Source: Bacteroides sp. CAG:709 (lineage in GTDB: Bacteria; Bacteroidota; Bacteroidia; Bacteroidales; UBA932). Taken from it: a DNA stretch of 35,099 nucleotides. Under the pieces are notes generated by a model. It saw only the letters and a list, made by a program, of their open reading frames with translations, was not told the origin of the DNA and ran no database searches. Both the position numbers and the translations under genes were made by a program. Shown in pieces: positions 7,276 to 15,297 of the stretch; positions within the stretch are counted from its first letter, which is position 1; every line of letters starts with the position of its first letter. The DNA lies in NCBI GenBank assembly GCA_000434935.1, contig FR882164.1, forward strand, positions 63,085 through 98,183, written 5' to 3'.

Positions 7276-7643
7276 AAGGAATGTCCCAGAGGGGCAGCCA
7301 GCTTGCGTTCGGTTCTTTCGGTCTTAAAACCCTTGAGAATTGTTGGCTTACATCGCAGCAGATTGAGGCTGCCCGTCAGGCAATCTCGCGTTATATGAAC
7401 CGTGAGGGTCAGATCTGGATCAGGGTGTTCCCTGCAAAGCCGTTCACCAAGAAGCCTCTCGATACCCGAATGGGTAAAGGTAAGGGTGATCCTCAGGGAT
7501 TTGTATGCCCTATCACTCCTGGCAGAATTCTCTTCGAGGCAGAGGGCGTATCGCTTGAGATTGCTAAAGAGGCTATGCGCCTTGCAGCTCATAAGCTCCC
7601 TATCGCTACGAAGTTCATCGTTCGCAGGGATTATGTAGAATAG
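7224..7643 (+). CDS. rplP: 50S ribosomal protein L16
   Basis: 139 residues, full length for L16, a 23S rRNA-binding protein near the peptidyl-transferase centre and the A-site tRNA elbow. Family signatures seen: MLQPKKTKFRREQK at the N-terminus, MGKGKGDPQGFV in the middle, and LAAHKLPIATKFIVR near the end. It is the first gene of a block that runs to rplQ. Normally rpsC precedes it; here the upstream gene is the divergent DUF4294 gene, and L16 has its own promoter. Confidence 0.98.
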   Translation: MLQPKKTKFRREQKNRMKGMSQRGSQLAFGSFGLKTLENCWLTSQQIEAARQAISRYMNREGQIWIRVFPAKPFTKKPLDTRMGKGKGDPQGFVCPITPGRILFEAEGVSLEIAKEAMRLAAHKLPIATKFIVRRDYVE

Positions 7644-7659
7644 TTTAATGGAGAAGAAA

Positions 7660-7857
7660 ATGAAAATATCTGAAATTCGCGAAATGTCCGTAGCAGATCT
7701 GCGTGACCGCATTGCAGTGGAGAAGGCAAATCTTGACACAATGAAGATAAATCATGCTATCTCTCCATTAGAGGATACATCCAAGTTTAAGAAGAGCAGG
7801 AAGGATATCGCACGTATGCTGACAGTCCTTACTGAGAAAGAAAAAGAACAGAACTAA
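7660..7857 (+). CDS. rpmC: 50S ribosomal protein L29
   Basis: 65 residues from MKISEIREMS, the usual L29 N-terminus; GGAG at 7651 lies a suitable distance upstream, so the in-frame ATG at 7648 is rejected. Two-helix protein near the exit tunnel of the large subunit, where it helps form the docking site for nascent-chain factors. The INHAISPLED segment matches Bacteroidota L29. Sixteen bases after rplP. Confidence 0.95.
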   Translation: MKISEIREMSVADLRDRIAVEKANLDTMKINHAISPLEDTSKFKKSRKDIARMLTVLTEKEKEQN

Positions 7858-7868
7858 TTTGATGCTCT

Positions 7869-8123
7869 ATGGAAAGAAATCTTCGTAAGGAAAGAATAGG
7901 TGTTGTAGTCAGCAACAAGATGGACAAGACTATCGTCGTAGCCGTCGAGACTAAAGGAAAACACCCTATGTATGGTAAGTTCATTAACAAGACCACTAAA
8001 TTCGTCGCTCAGGACGAAAAGAACGAGTGCAGCGAGGGAGATACCGTGCGCATTATGGAAACTCGCCCGTTGAGCAAGACCAAGAGGTGGAGATTAGTTG
8101 AAATTGTAGAAAAAGTCAAATAG
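7869..8123 (+). CDS. rpsQ: 30S ribosomal protein S17
   Basis: 84 residues, an OB-fold primary binder of the 5' domain of 16S rRNA. Seen: GVVVSNKMDKTIVVAVE, then HPMYGKF and a C-terminal RPLSKTKRWRLVEIV, all standard S17 blocks. Order rpmC-rpsQ-rplN is the normal spc-type order. Confidence 0.98.
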   Translation: MERNLRKERIGVVVSNKMDKTIVVAVETKGKHPMYGKFINKTTKFVAQDEKNECSEGDTVRIMETRPLSKTKRWRLVEIVEKVK

Positions 8124-8125
8124 CG

Positions 8126-8491
8126 ATGATACAGCAGGAAACACGTTTACAGGTGGCAGACAACAGCGGAGCCAAGGAAGTTCTTTGCATCCGCGTTCTG
8201 GGTGGAACCCGTCACCGTTATGCATCTGTCGGCGATAAGATCGTCGTTGCAGTTAAGAGTGCAATCTCAGGCGGAGACGCCAAAAAAGGTTCTGTATCCA
8301 AGGCTGTTGTGGTCCGTACAAAGAAAGAGATCCGCAGACCGGATGGATCATATATCCGCTTTGATGACAATGCATGCGTTCTTTTGAACAATGCAGGAGA
8401 ACTCAGAGGTACACGTATCTTTGGCCCAGTTGCCAGAGAGCTTCGTGAGAATTATATGAAGATCGTTTCACTGGCACCGGAGGTCCTTTAA
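8126..8491 (+). CDS. rplN: 50S ribosomal protein L14
   Basis: 121 residues, at the subunit interface of the large subunit, where it contacts 16S rRNA (bridge B8) and L19. The N-terminus MIQQETRLQVADNSGAKEV and the GTRIFGPVARELR segment near residues 93-105 are diagnostic. Starts 2 bases after the rpsQ stop, so translation is probably coupled. Confidence 0.98.
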   Translation: MIQQETRLQVADNSGAKEVLCIRVLGGTRHRYASVGDKIVVAVKSAISGGDAKKGSVSKAVVVRTKKEIRRPDGSYIRFDDNACVLLNNAGELRGTRIFGPVARELRENYMKIVSLAPEVL

Positions 8492-8503
8492 TATTAAGTC
8501 ATT

Positions 8504-8833
8504 ATGAAAAAATTTCACGTAAAGAAAGGCGATACCGTATTTGTGAATGCCGGTAATGATAAGGGCAAGACCGGAAAAGTCCTCTCAGTTATCACTGACA
8601 AGGATCGTGTCATTGTCGAAGGTATCAATATGGTCAGCAGACACACCAAACCTAATGCACAGGCTCCTCAGGGCGGTATCATTAAGAAAGAGGCTGGTAT
8701 CCATATTTCCAATGTGCAGCTCCTTGACCCTAAGAGCACGGCTGCGAAGCCGATTCCTACAAGAGTAGGTCACAAGTTCGTAGACGGAAAGAAGGTGCGT
8801 TATTCTAAAAAATCTGGAGAGGAGATTAAATAG
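8504..8833 (+). CDS. rplX: 50S ribosomal protein L24
   Basis: 109 residues, an early-assembly protein of the large subunit beside the exit tunnel. A KOW motif is visible near the start (VKKGDTVFVNAGNDKGKTGKV), followed by VEGINMVSRHTKP, a typical L24 block. Ends 2 bases before rplE. Confidence 0.97.
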   Translation: MKKFHVKKGDTVFVNAGNDKGKTGKVLSVITDKDRVIVEGINMVSRHTKPNAQAPQGGIIKKEAGIHISNVQLLDPKSTAAKPIPTRVGHKFVDGKKVRYSKKSGEEIK

Positions 8834-8835
8834 TT

Positions 8836-9450
8836 ATGGCAAAGAAATCTACTAAAAACGAAGCTGTAGAGCAGGTTGTTCCTGCAGGATATGTACCGGC
8901 TCTCAAGACTGTATACAATGAGCAGATTATCCCTGCCCTGATGAAGCAGTTCTCTTACACTACAGTTATGCAGGTTCCTAAGCTTGTAAAGATCACCATC
9001 AATGAGGGTGTCGGCGAGGCTTCACAGAACCAGTCTCATGACAAGAAACTTGTAGAGGAGGCAGCAGCGGAGCTTTCAACAATCGTAGGACAGAAAGCAG
9101 TTCTCACCGCTTCTAGAAAGGATATTTCCAACTTCCACCTCCGTAAAGGTCAGCCTATCGGTGTGAAGGTAACTCTTCGTGCAACCAAGATGTACGAGTT
9201 CCTCGAAAGACTTATCCGTGTAGCTCTTCCTCGTATCCGCGACTTCAACGGTATTTCCGAGAAGCTCGACGGCAGCGGAAACTACACTCTCGGTCTGAAA
9301 GAGCAGATTATCTTCCCTGAAATCGACATGGACAAGAACCCGCGCGTTCACGGAATGGAAATCACTTTCGTTACCACAGCCAAGTCTGACGAAGAGGCTT
9401 ATGCCCTTCTGAAAGAGTTCGGACTGCCATTCAAGAAACATAACAACTAA
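8836..9450 (+). CDS. rplE: 50S ribosomal protein L5
   Basis: 204 residues. L5 binds 5S rRNA and the P-site tRNA from the large subunit's central protuberance. Core blocks are intact: KITINEGVGEA, GQKAVLTASRKDISNFHLRKG, ALPRIRDFNGIS, and a C-terminal KEFGLPFKK. It is about 18-20 residues longer than common L5 because of an N-terminal extension (KKSTKNEAVEQVVPAGYVPA). The start is fixed by the 2-base gap to rplX; a later start would remove the extension but no good alternative ATG is present near residue 20. Confidence 0.97.
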   Translation: MAKKSTKNEAVEQVVPAGYVPALKTVYNEQIIPALMKQFSYTTVMQVPKLVKITINEGVGEASQNQSHDKKLVEEAAAELSTIVGQKAVLTASRKDISNFHLRKGQPIGVKVTLRATKMYEFLERLIRVALPRIRDFNGISEKLDGSGNYTLGLKEQIIFPEIDMDKNPRVHGMEITFVTTAKSDEEAYALLKEFGLPFKKHNN

Positions 9451-9462
9451 AAGAGTATATAA

Positions 9463-9732
9463 ATGGCAAAAGAATCAATGAAAGCCCGCGAAGTAAAGCG
9501 CGAGAAATTAGTTGCAAAGTACGCCGAGAAGCGTAAGGCTCTTAAAGAGGCAGGTGATTGGGCAGCTCTTGATAAACTCCCTAAGAACTCCTCAGCAGTA
9601 CGTCTTCACAATCGTTGCTCTCTTACCGGACGTCCAAAAGGATACATGCGTGCCTTCGGCCTCAGCAGAATCCAGTTCCGTGAAATGGCAAGCAACGGTC
9701 TTATTCCGGGCGTAAAGAAAGCAAGCTGGTAG
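9463..9732 (+). CDS. rpsN: 30S ribosomal protein S14 (zinc-free type)
   Basis: 89 residues, the longer zinc-free form (no C-x2-C motifs); the short zinc form is about 61 residues. It binds the 3' head domain of 16S rRNA. The diagnostic NRCSLTGRPKGYMRAFGLSR block is at about residues 50-69. One Cys (in RCSLTG) remains. It is followed by a 91-base gap before rpsH, larger than the other gaps in this block. Confidence 0.98.
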   Translation: MAKESMKAREVKREKLVAKYAEKRKALKEAGDWAALDKLPKNSSAVRLHNRCSLTGRPKGYMRAFGLSRIQFREMASNGLIPGVKKASW

Positions 9733-9780
9733 AAGCTTTATAGCATACAATATTTATTAATTATTAACAATCGGATATCG

Positions 9781-9801
9781 GGCGCCTGACATACAAGCGC
9801 C
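9781..9801 (+). other. Small hairpin in the rpsN-rpsH gap
   Basis: GGCGC (9781-9785) can pair with GCGCC (9797-9801) around an 11-base loop, within an otherwise AT-rich 91-base gap. There is an A-rich rather than T-rich tail, so it is not an intrinsic terminator. It could be a ribosomal-protein binding site or an RNA processing site, or nothing. Confidence 0.3.
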
Positions 9802-9823
9802 GGTTCGCAAAAAAACAAAAGAA

Positions 9824-10219
9824 ATGACTGATCCAATTGCAGATTTCCTCACCCGCATCCGTAATGCGTATCGTGCAGGAAACAAGGTTGTGGAGATTCC
9901 TTCTTCCAAAATGAAGGTTGCTATGACCAAAATTCTTTGCGAGAAAGGATACATCCTCAGCTACAAGGTAGTGGAGGGAACACCTTTCAACACAATCAAA
10001 ATCGCTCTGAAGTACCATCCTCAGACCAAGCAGGCTGCCATCAAGAAGATTGAGCGCATCTCTACTCCAGGTCTCAGAAAGTACACTGACGTGAAGGATA
10101 TGCCTAGAGTTCTGAACGGACTCGGAATCGCTATCATCTCGACTTCCAAGGGCGTTATCACTGACAAGGAGGCAAGAGACCTCAATGTCGGCGGTGAAAT
10201 CGTATGCTATGTATATTAA
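9824..10219 (+). CDS. rpsH: 30S ribosomal protein S8
   Basis: 131 residues, a central-domain 16S rRNA binder. Start MTDPIADFLTRIRNA is diagnostic, and the C-terminal KGVITDKEARDLNVGGEIVCYVY completes the family. In E. coli S8 represses the spc operon by binding mRNA near rplE; whether that applies here is unknown, though the larger upstream gap would allow a control element. Confidence 0.98.
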   Translation: MTDPIADFLTRIRNAYRAGNKVVEIPSSKMKVAMTKILCEKGYILSYKVVEGTPFNTIKIALKYHPQTKQAAIKKIERISTPGLRKYTDVKDMPRVLNGLGIAIISTSKGVITDKEARDLNVGGEIVCYVY

Positions 10220-10237
10220 TTTTTAAAGGAACTGATA

Positions 10238-10798
10238 ATGTCAAGAATTGGTAAATTACCTGTAAGCCTTCCGGACAAGGTGAGCTTCGAGCTCCTTCCT
10301 GGCAACGTTGTGAAGGTTAAAGGACCTCTCGGCGAGCTTTCTCAGAAAGTTGATCCGGATATTACCGTAACCGTAGAGGGAAAAGAAGTTAAATTCACCC
10401 GTCCTACAGATCTTCCTAGACACCGTTCAATGCACGGTCTTTACCGCGCTCTCGTTCACAACATGGTTGTGGGTGTTTCTACAGGATTCGAGATCAAACA
10501 GGAGTTCGTCGGTGTCGGCTACCGTGTAGATGTAAAAGGTCAGCTTCTGACTTTAGCTCTTGGTTATTCACATGATATTCAGATACTTCTTCCTGCAGAA
10601 ATCAAGGCAGAAGCTGCTGCAATAAAGAAAGGTGAGAATCCTATCCTTATCCTCAGATCTGCTGACAAGCAGCTCGTTGGACAGGTTGCAGCCAAGATCC
10701 GTTCACTCCGCAAGCCTGAACCATACAAGGGCAAGGGTATCAAGTTCGTTGGCGAGCATATTCGTCGTAAGGCAGGTAAGACTGCAGCCGCTAAATAA
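10238..10798 (+). CDS. rplF: 50S ribosomal protein L6
   Basis: 186 residues, two similar alpha/beta domains, located near the sarcin-ricin loop and the GTPase factor site. Seen: MSRIGKLPVSLP at the start, RALVHNMVVGVSTGF at the domain junction, and the C-terminal EPYKGKGIKFVGE followed by RRKAGKTAA. Length is slightly above the usual 177-180. Confidence 0.98.
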   Translation: MSRIGKLPVSLPDKVSFELLPGNVVKVKGPLGELSQKVDPDITVTVEGKEVKFTRPTDLPRHRSMHGLYRALVHNMVVGVSTGFEIKQEFVGVGYRVDVKGQLLTLALGYSHDIQILLPAEIKAEAAAIKKGENPILILRSADKQLVGQVAAKIRSLRKPEPYKGKGIKFVGEHIRRKAGKTAAAK

Positions 10799-10813
10799 TA
10801 GGAGGAATGAATT

Positions 10814-11176
10814 ATGGCATTGAGTAAAATAGAAAGAAGAAGACGTATTCACTACCGTATTCGCAAGCACGTCAATGGAACAGCCGAAAGGCCTAGACTC
10901 GTTGTTTTCAGAAGCAACAGACAGATTTACGTGCAGGTGATCAATGATGAGACCGCAACAACTCTCGTTGCAGCTGCTTCAAACGACAAGGTTCTTGCAG
11001 CAGAGTGCAAGGGTAAGAGCGGAAAAGAGGCTGCCGCAATCGTAGGTAAAGCTATTGCAGCGCGTGCCATCGAGAAAGGTATCAATGAGGTTGCTTTCGA
11101 CCGTGGAGGATATCTCTATCATGGTAGAGTTCAAAGTTTGGCTGACGCTGCCCGTGAAGGCGGTCTTAAATTCTAA
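10814..11176 (+). CDS. rplR: 50S ribosomal protein L18
   Basis: 120 residues, binds 5S rRNA together with L5. Seen: RRRRIHYRIRKHVNGTAERPRL, FRSNRQIYVQVINDE, and FDRGGYLYHGRVQSLADAAREGGL at the end. An AGGAGG-like element at 10800-10805 precedes the ATG, one of the few clear Shine-Dalgarno sequences in this block. Confidence 0.98.
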   Translation: MALSKIERRRRIHYRIRKHVNGTAERPRLVVFRSNRQIYVQVINDETATTLVAAASNDKVLAAECKGKSGKEAAAIVGKAIAARAIEKGINEVAFDRGGYLYHGRVQSLADAAREGGLKF

Positions 11177-11184
11177 TCGGAATT

Positions 11185-11703
11185 ATGGCAAATACAAATG
11201 TTAAAAGAGTAAAGACATCTGATCTTGAACTTAAAGACAGACTTGTCTCCATTCAGAGGGTAACCAAAGTCACCAAGGGTGGCCGTCACTTCCGCTTCGC
11301 TGCTATCGTAGTAGTAGGCGACGAGAACGGTGTCGTAGGTTACGGCCTTGGTAAGGCAAACGAGGTAACTGCGGCTATCCAGAAAGGTGTTGAGGATGCC
11401 AAGAAGAATCTTGTCAAGATTCCGATCATCAACACTACCATTCCTCATGAGCAGATTGCCAAATTCGGCGGTGCTGAAGTGTTCATGAAGCCAGCCGCTC
11501 CTGGTACCGGTGTAAAGGCCGGCGGTGCAATGCGTGCCGTATTCGAGTCAGCAGGTGTTCAGAACGTCCTTGCAAAGTCTAAGGGTTCATCCAACCCTCA
11601 CAACCTTGTAAAGGCTACTGTAGCAGCTCTTACTGAACTTAGAGATGCTTATACCGTTGCAGGTCTTCGCGGTGTGCCTATGAGTAAAGTGTTTAACGGT
11701 TAG
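11185..11703 (+). CDS. rpsE: 30S ribosomal protein S5
   Basis: 172 residues. S5 sits at the mRNA entry side with S4 and affects decoding accuracy. Domains: a double-stranded-RNA-binding-like N-terminal part (LKDRLVSIQRVTKVTKGG...) and a C-terminal ribosomal S5 domain (APGTGVKAGGAMRAVFES, SKGSSNPHNLVKAT). Complete. Confidence 0.98.
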   Translation: MANTNVKRVKTSDLELKDRLVSIQRVTKVTKGGRHFRFAAIVVVGDENGVVGYGLGKANEVTAAIQKGVEDAKKNLVKIPIINTTIPHEQIAKFGGAEVFMKPAAPGTGVKAGGAMRAVFESAGVQNVLAKSKGSSNPHNLVKATVAALTELRDAYTVAGLRGVPMSKVFNG

Positions 11704-11720
11704 TTATAGGAGAAAGCGAA

Positions 11721-11900
11721 ATGAGTAAATATAGAATCACTCAGGTAGTCAGCAAGAACGGTGAAACCAAAAGACAGAAGGCTACTCTTCAGTGTCTTGG
11801 AATCCGTAGAATGCATCAGACTGTAGAGGTTGAGAAAAACCCTGTAACTACAGGAATGGTTACTAAGGTTCGTCACCTCGTAACTGTAGAAGAAATCTAA
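11721..11900 (+). CDS. rpmD: 50S ribosomal protein L30
   Basis: 59 residues, read directly between rpsE and rplO. The protein starts MSKYRITQVVSKNG, followed by QKATLQCLGIRRMHQTVEVE and ends VRHLVTVEEI: the ferredoxin-like fold and the LGIRRMHQTVE block are the L30 signature. Position between rpsE and rplO is the standard place for rpmD. An AGGAG element (11708-11712) precedes the ATG. Confidence 0.97.
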   Translation: MSKYRITQVVSKNGETKRQKATLQCLGIRRMHQTVEVEKNPVTTGMVTKVRHLVTVEEI

Positions 11901-11915
11901 TTCGGAGGAACTAAG

Positions 11916-12368
11916 ATGAATTTGCATAATTTGAAACCTGCTAAAGGTTCAACACACAATTCTAAGAGAGTAGGCCGCGGACAGGGTTCCGGTAAAGGTG
12001 GCACTGCTACACGTGGTACAAAAGGAGCTCAGGCTCGTGCAGGATATGAGCACAAGGTTGGTTTCGAGGGTGGTCAGATGCCTATCCAGAGAAGACTTCC
12101 TAAGTTCGGCTTCAACAATCCTACAAGAGTTGAGTACGTTGCTATCAATCTCTCTGCTCTTCAGGCACTTTCAGAGAAACTCGGTACTACAGTAATTACT
12201 GTTGATACTCTCAAAGATGCTGGCGTGGTTCACACCAATGAGCTTGTAAAGGTTCTTGGAAACGGTGAGCTTACAGCTAAAATTGAGGTTACCGCTGACG
12301 CATTCTCAAAGTCAGCAATCGAGAAGATTGAGGCTGCCGGTGGAAAAGCTACTAAGATCGAGAAATAA
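11916..12368 (+). CDS. rplO: 50S ribosomal protein L15
   Basis: 150 residues, late-assembly large-subunit protein. N-terminus MNLHNLKPAKGSTHNSKRVGRGQGSGKG is cut here to its key parts: the basic Gly-rich GRGQGSGKGGTATRGTKG region, then GFEGGQMPIQRRLPKFGF. The stop TAA shares its last base with the secY ATG (TAATG), implying translational coupling with secY. Confidence 0.97.
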   Translation: MNLHNLKPAKGSTHNSKRVGRGQGSGKGGTATRGTKGAQARAGYEHKVGFEGGQMPIQRRLPKFGFNNPTRVEYVAINLSALQALSEKLGTTVITVDTLKDAGVVHTNELVKVLGNGELTAKIEVTADAFSKSAIEKIEAAGGKATKIEK

Positions 12369-13705
12369 TGAAGAAATTTATTGAGACATTCAAGAACATC
12401 TTCAAGATAGAGGAGTTGCGCAAGAGAATCGTTTATACGCTTCTCTTGGTACTCGTTTATCGTTTGGGATGTTTTGTAGTGCTCCCGGGTATAGACGCTA
12501 CTATGCTCGCTTCACTTCAGAGCAAAACTCAGGAAGGTCTTGTAGGACTCCTGAACATGTTCTCAGGTGGTGCGTTCGGTAACGCCTCTATCTTTGCACT
12601 CGGTGTGATGCCTTATATCTCGGCATCCATCGTGATCCAGCTCCTCGGCATGTTCGTCCCATACTTCAAGAAATTGCAGATGGAAGGCGAGAGCGGCCGT
12701 AGGAAAATGAATCAGATCACCAGATATCTGACTGTCCTGATTCTTGCTATCCAGTGCCCTGCATATCTGGCTGCTATCCACAACCAGATCCCTGGTCAGG
12801 CATTCGTTGCTGTGACACAGCTCGGATGGAGTAACTTCACATTCAACTTTGTCTCTACAGTGATTCTCCTCGCAGGTTCAATGTTCGTCATGTGGCTCGG
12901 CGAGCGCATTACTGACCGTGGTATCGGAAACGGTATTTCCCTTATCATCATGATCGGTATCGTTGCACGTCTCCCATATGCGCTTACTGCAGAAATCGGT
13001 GAAAAGCTCACAACTACCAATGGTGGTGTGCTTCTCCTGATTGTGGAGCTTATTGTATTGTTCTTTGTGTTCGTTGCAGCTATCGCTCTCGTACAGGCTG
13101 TCAGGAGAATTCCTATCCAGTATGCAAAGCGTGTTGTCGGCAACAAGCAGTACGGCGGAGTACGCAACTATCTTCCTTTGAAGATCAATGCGGCAGGTGT
13201 AATGCCTATCATCTTCGCTCAGGCCCTCATGCTGTTCCCTCTCCTTTTCTCACAGTGGGACGCTACCAGAGGACTTGCTGCAACACTTAGCAACTATACA
13301 GGTTTCTGGTATAATTTTATTTTCGGACTTCTCGTCGTTATCTTCACATATTTCTACACTGCCGTTACAGTTCAGCCGAACATGATGGCAGAGCAGATGA
13401 AGCAGAACGGCGGATTCATACCTGGTGTGAAGCCTGGTAAGAAGACTATGGAGTACATCGATGACATTATGTCCAAGGTTACTCTCCCTGGTTCTATCTT
13501 CCTCGCTATCATTGCAATTATGCCGGCATTTGCGATGCTTGCAGGTATCAACAACCAGTTCGCAAGTTTCTATGGTGGTACTTCACTGTTGATTCTTGTA
13601 GGTGTGGTTCTCGATACCCTCCAGCAGATAGAAGGTTATCTGCTCATGCGTCACTATGACGGATTGATGAAGACAGGTCGTCTGAGTGGACGTTCTGGAA
13701 TGTAA
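12368..13705 (+). CDS. secY: Protein translocase subunit SecY
   Basis: 445-residue channel subunit of the SecYEG translocon, which exports unfolded proteins and inserts membrane proteins. About ten transmembrane helices are visible. Family motifs: GIMPYISASI-like segment (GVMPYISASIVIQLL) in helix 2, RRKMNQITRY in the following loop, and the cytoplasmic loop with NYLPLKINAAGVMPIIFA. The C-terminus is in GLMKTGRLSGRSGM. Overlaps rplO by one base; map follows after 25 bases. Confidence 0.98.
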   Translation: MKKFIETFKNIFKIEELRKRIVYTLLLVLVYRLGCFVVLPGIDATMLASLQSKTQEGLVGLLNMFSGGAFGNASIFALGVMPYISASIVIQLLGMFVPYFKKLQMEGESGRRKMNQITRYLTVLILAIQCPAYLAAIHNQIPGQAFVAVTQLGWSNFTFNFVSTVILLAGSMFVMWLGERITDRGIGNGISLIIMIGIVARLPYALTAEIGEKLTTTNGGVLLLIVELIVLFFVFVAAIALVQAVRRIPIQYAKRVVGNKQYGGVRNYLPLKINAAGVMPIIFAQALMLFPLLFSQWDATRGLAATLSNYTGFWYNFIFGLLVVIFTYFYTAVTVQPNMMAEQMKQNGGFIPGVKPGKKTMEYIDDIMSKVTLPGSIFLAIIAIMPAFAMLAGINNQFASFYGGTSLLILVGVVLDTLQQIEGYLLMRHYDGLMKTGRLSGRSGM

Positions 13706-13730
13706 TTCCCGATAAAGACAAGAGTTAAAG

Positions 13731-14510
13731 ATGTTCAAGCCAAAAACAGAAGAAGAGATTGAGTTGCTCCGCGAAAACGGAATACTGGTGTCGAAGACGC
13801 TGGCTGAAGTCGGTAAAGCTGTGGCTCCTGGTGTGACAACTGCCGAGTTGAATAGGGTCGCAGAGACTTTCATCCGTGACAATGGTGCAATTCCTAGCTT
13901 TCTTGGTTTTGAGGGTTTCCCGGCAGCAATATGTGCCTCTGTAAACGATGTTGTGGTTCACGGTTTCCCGTCGGACTATGTTCTCAAAGAGGGCGATATC
14001 GTTTCTTGTGACATCGGAACTTTGTATAAAGGATATAACGGTGACTCCTGCTACACTTTCCCTGTCGGGGAAGTGGACGCGGAGACCCGGAAACTCCTTG
14101 ATGTTACGAAGGCTTCCCTGTACAAAGGCATTGAGCAGGCCATTGACGGAAACCGTACTGGCGACATCGGATACGCGGTGCAGTCGTATGCTGAATCTTT
14201 CGGTTTTTCTGTAGTAAGAGAGATGGAAGGCCATGGAATCGGAACCGATATGCATGAAGCTCCCGGAATTCCTAATTATGGAAGACGCGGACATGGTGCA
14301 AGATTGACCGATGGCATGACAATTTGTATTGAGCCGATGATCAATGCGGGCAGAAAAGATGTGTATCTGGCTAGAAACGGTTGGGCGGTACACACAGCTG
14401 ACCACAAGAACGCGGCACATTACGAGCTTACGGTTGTTATCCGGAAAGGCAAGGCTGAACTTCTTTCGACGTTCGACTTTATCGAGAAAGACGGAAACAT
14501 TAAATTTTAA
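13731..14510 (+). CDS. map: Methionine aminopeptidase, type I
   Basis: 259 residues. Removes the initiator methionine from nascent proteins. All metal and catalytic residues are in place: His77 (VVHGFP), Asp94 (SCDIGT), Asp105 (NGDSCYTF), His168 (GHGIG), Glu201 (CIEPM) and Glu232 (HYELTV). Length and pattern match the type I pita-bread enzyme without an N-terminal SH3-like extension. Position between secY and infA is normal for this operon. Confidence 0.98.
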   Translation: MFKPKTEEEIELLRENGILVSKTLAEVGKAVAPGVTTAELNRVAETFIRDNGAIPSFLGFEGFPAAICASVNDVVVHGFPSDYVLKEGDIVSCDIGTLYKGYNGDSCYTFPVGEVDAETRKLLDVTKASLYKGIEQAIDGNRTGDIGYAVQSYAESFGFSVVREMEGHGIGTDMHEAPGIPNYGRRGHGARLTDGMTICIEPMINAGRKDVYLARNGWAVHTADHKNAAHYELTVVIRKGKAELLSTFDFIEKDGNIKF

Positions 14511-14523
14511 AGTGGTATTTTAA

Positions 14524-14742
14524 ATGTCTAAACAAACAGCAATTGAGCAGGACGGGACGATAGTCGAGACTCTCCCTAACGCTATGTTTAAAGTAGAGCT
14601 GGAGAACGGTCACGTCATTCTTGCACATATTTCAGGCAAGATGAGGCAGAACTTCATCCACATCCTACTCGGTGACAAGGTTAGAGTTGAAATGTCGCCT
14701 TATGATTTAACAAAAGGTAGAATATCCTTCAGATACAAATAA
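14524..14742 (+). CDS. infA: Translation initiation factor IF-1
   Basis: 72 residues, one OB-fold. IF-1 binds the 30S A site during initiation. Seen: IEQDGTIVETLPNAMFKVELENGH, HISGKMRQNFIHILLGDKVRVEMSPYDLTKGRI, which cover nearly the whole family profile (given here in parts). Gap of 13 bases from map, and 13 bases to rpmJ. Confidence 0.98.
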   Translation: MSKQTAIEQDGTIVETLPNAMFKVELENGHVILAHISGKMRQNFIHILLGDKVRVEMSPYDLTKGRISFRYK

Positions 14743-14755
14743 AAATTTTCGCGAT

Positions 14756-14872
14756 ATGAAAGTAAAAACATCCATCAAAAAGCGCAGCGAAGATTGCAAG
14801 ATCGTTAGACGCAAAGGTCGTCTTTACGTAATCTGCAAGAAGAACCCTAAGTTCAAGATGCGCCAAGGATAA
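14756..14872 (+). CDS. rpmJ: 50S ribosomal protein L36
   Basis: 38 residues, read directly: starts MKVKTSIKKRSEDCKIV and ends in PKFKMRQG. L36 is a small basic protein near the peptidyl-transferase base of the large subunit. The zinc ribbon of classical L36 uses Cys11, Cys14, Cys27 and His33; here they are Ser11, Cys14, Cys27 and Phe33, so a stable zinc site is unlikely. Lies between infA and rpsM as usual. Confidence 0.97.
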   Translation: MKVKTSIKKRSEDCKIVRRKGRLYVICKKNPKFKMRQG

Positions 14873-14906
14873 TATTCAGTTGTGTAACTAATAAAGTAAA
14901 GATATT

Positions 14907-15284
14907 ATGGCAAGAATAGCCGGTGTTGATTTACCAAACAACAAAAGGGGAGAGATAGGCCTGACCTACATCTTCGGTATCGGGCGCTCTTCTGCAAGAA
15001 AGATCCTTGAGGAGTGCGGGATTGATTTTGACACTAAAGTTAACGAGTGGAACGACGACCAGATCGCAAAGATCCGTACGCTCATCGCTAACGAGTACAA
15101 GATCGAGGGTGAACTCCGTTCCTCTGTCCAGATGAACATCAAACGTCTCATGGACATCGGTTGCTACAGGGGAATCCGTCATCGTCTCGGACTTCCTGTT
15201 CGTGGCCAGAGCACCAAGAACAATGCCCGTACAAGAAAGGGTAAGAAGAAGACTGTTGCAAACAAGAAGAAAGCAACCAAATAA
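14907..15284 (+). CDS. rpsM: 30S ribosomal protein S13
   Basis: 125 residues, in the small-subunit head, contacting the P-site tRNA and forming bridges to L5. Seen: MARIAGVDLPNNKRGEIGL, TYIFGIGRSSARKIL (helix-two-turn-helix), and GCYRGIRHRLGLPVRGQSTKNNARTRKG split in the usual order, with a Lys-rich tail. Confidence 0.98.
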   Translation: MARIAGVDLPNNKRGEIGLTYIFGIGRSSARKILEECGIDFDTKVNEWNDDQIAKIRTLIANEYKIEGELRSSVQMNIKRLMDIGCYRGIRHRLGLPVRGQSTKNNARTRKGKKKTVANKKKATK

Positions 15285-15297
15285 ATCTTGATGAATT

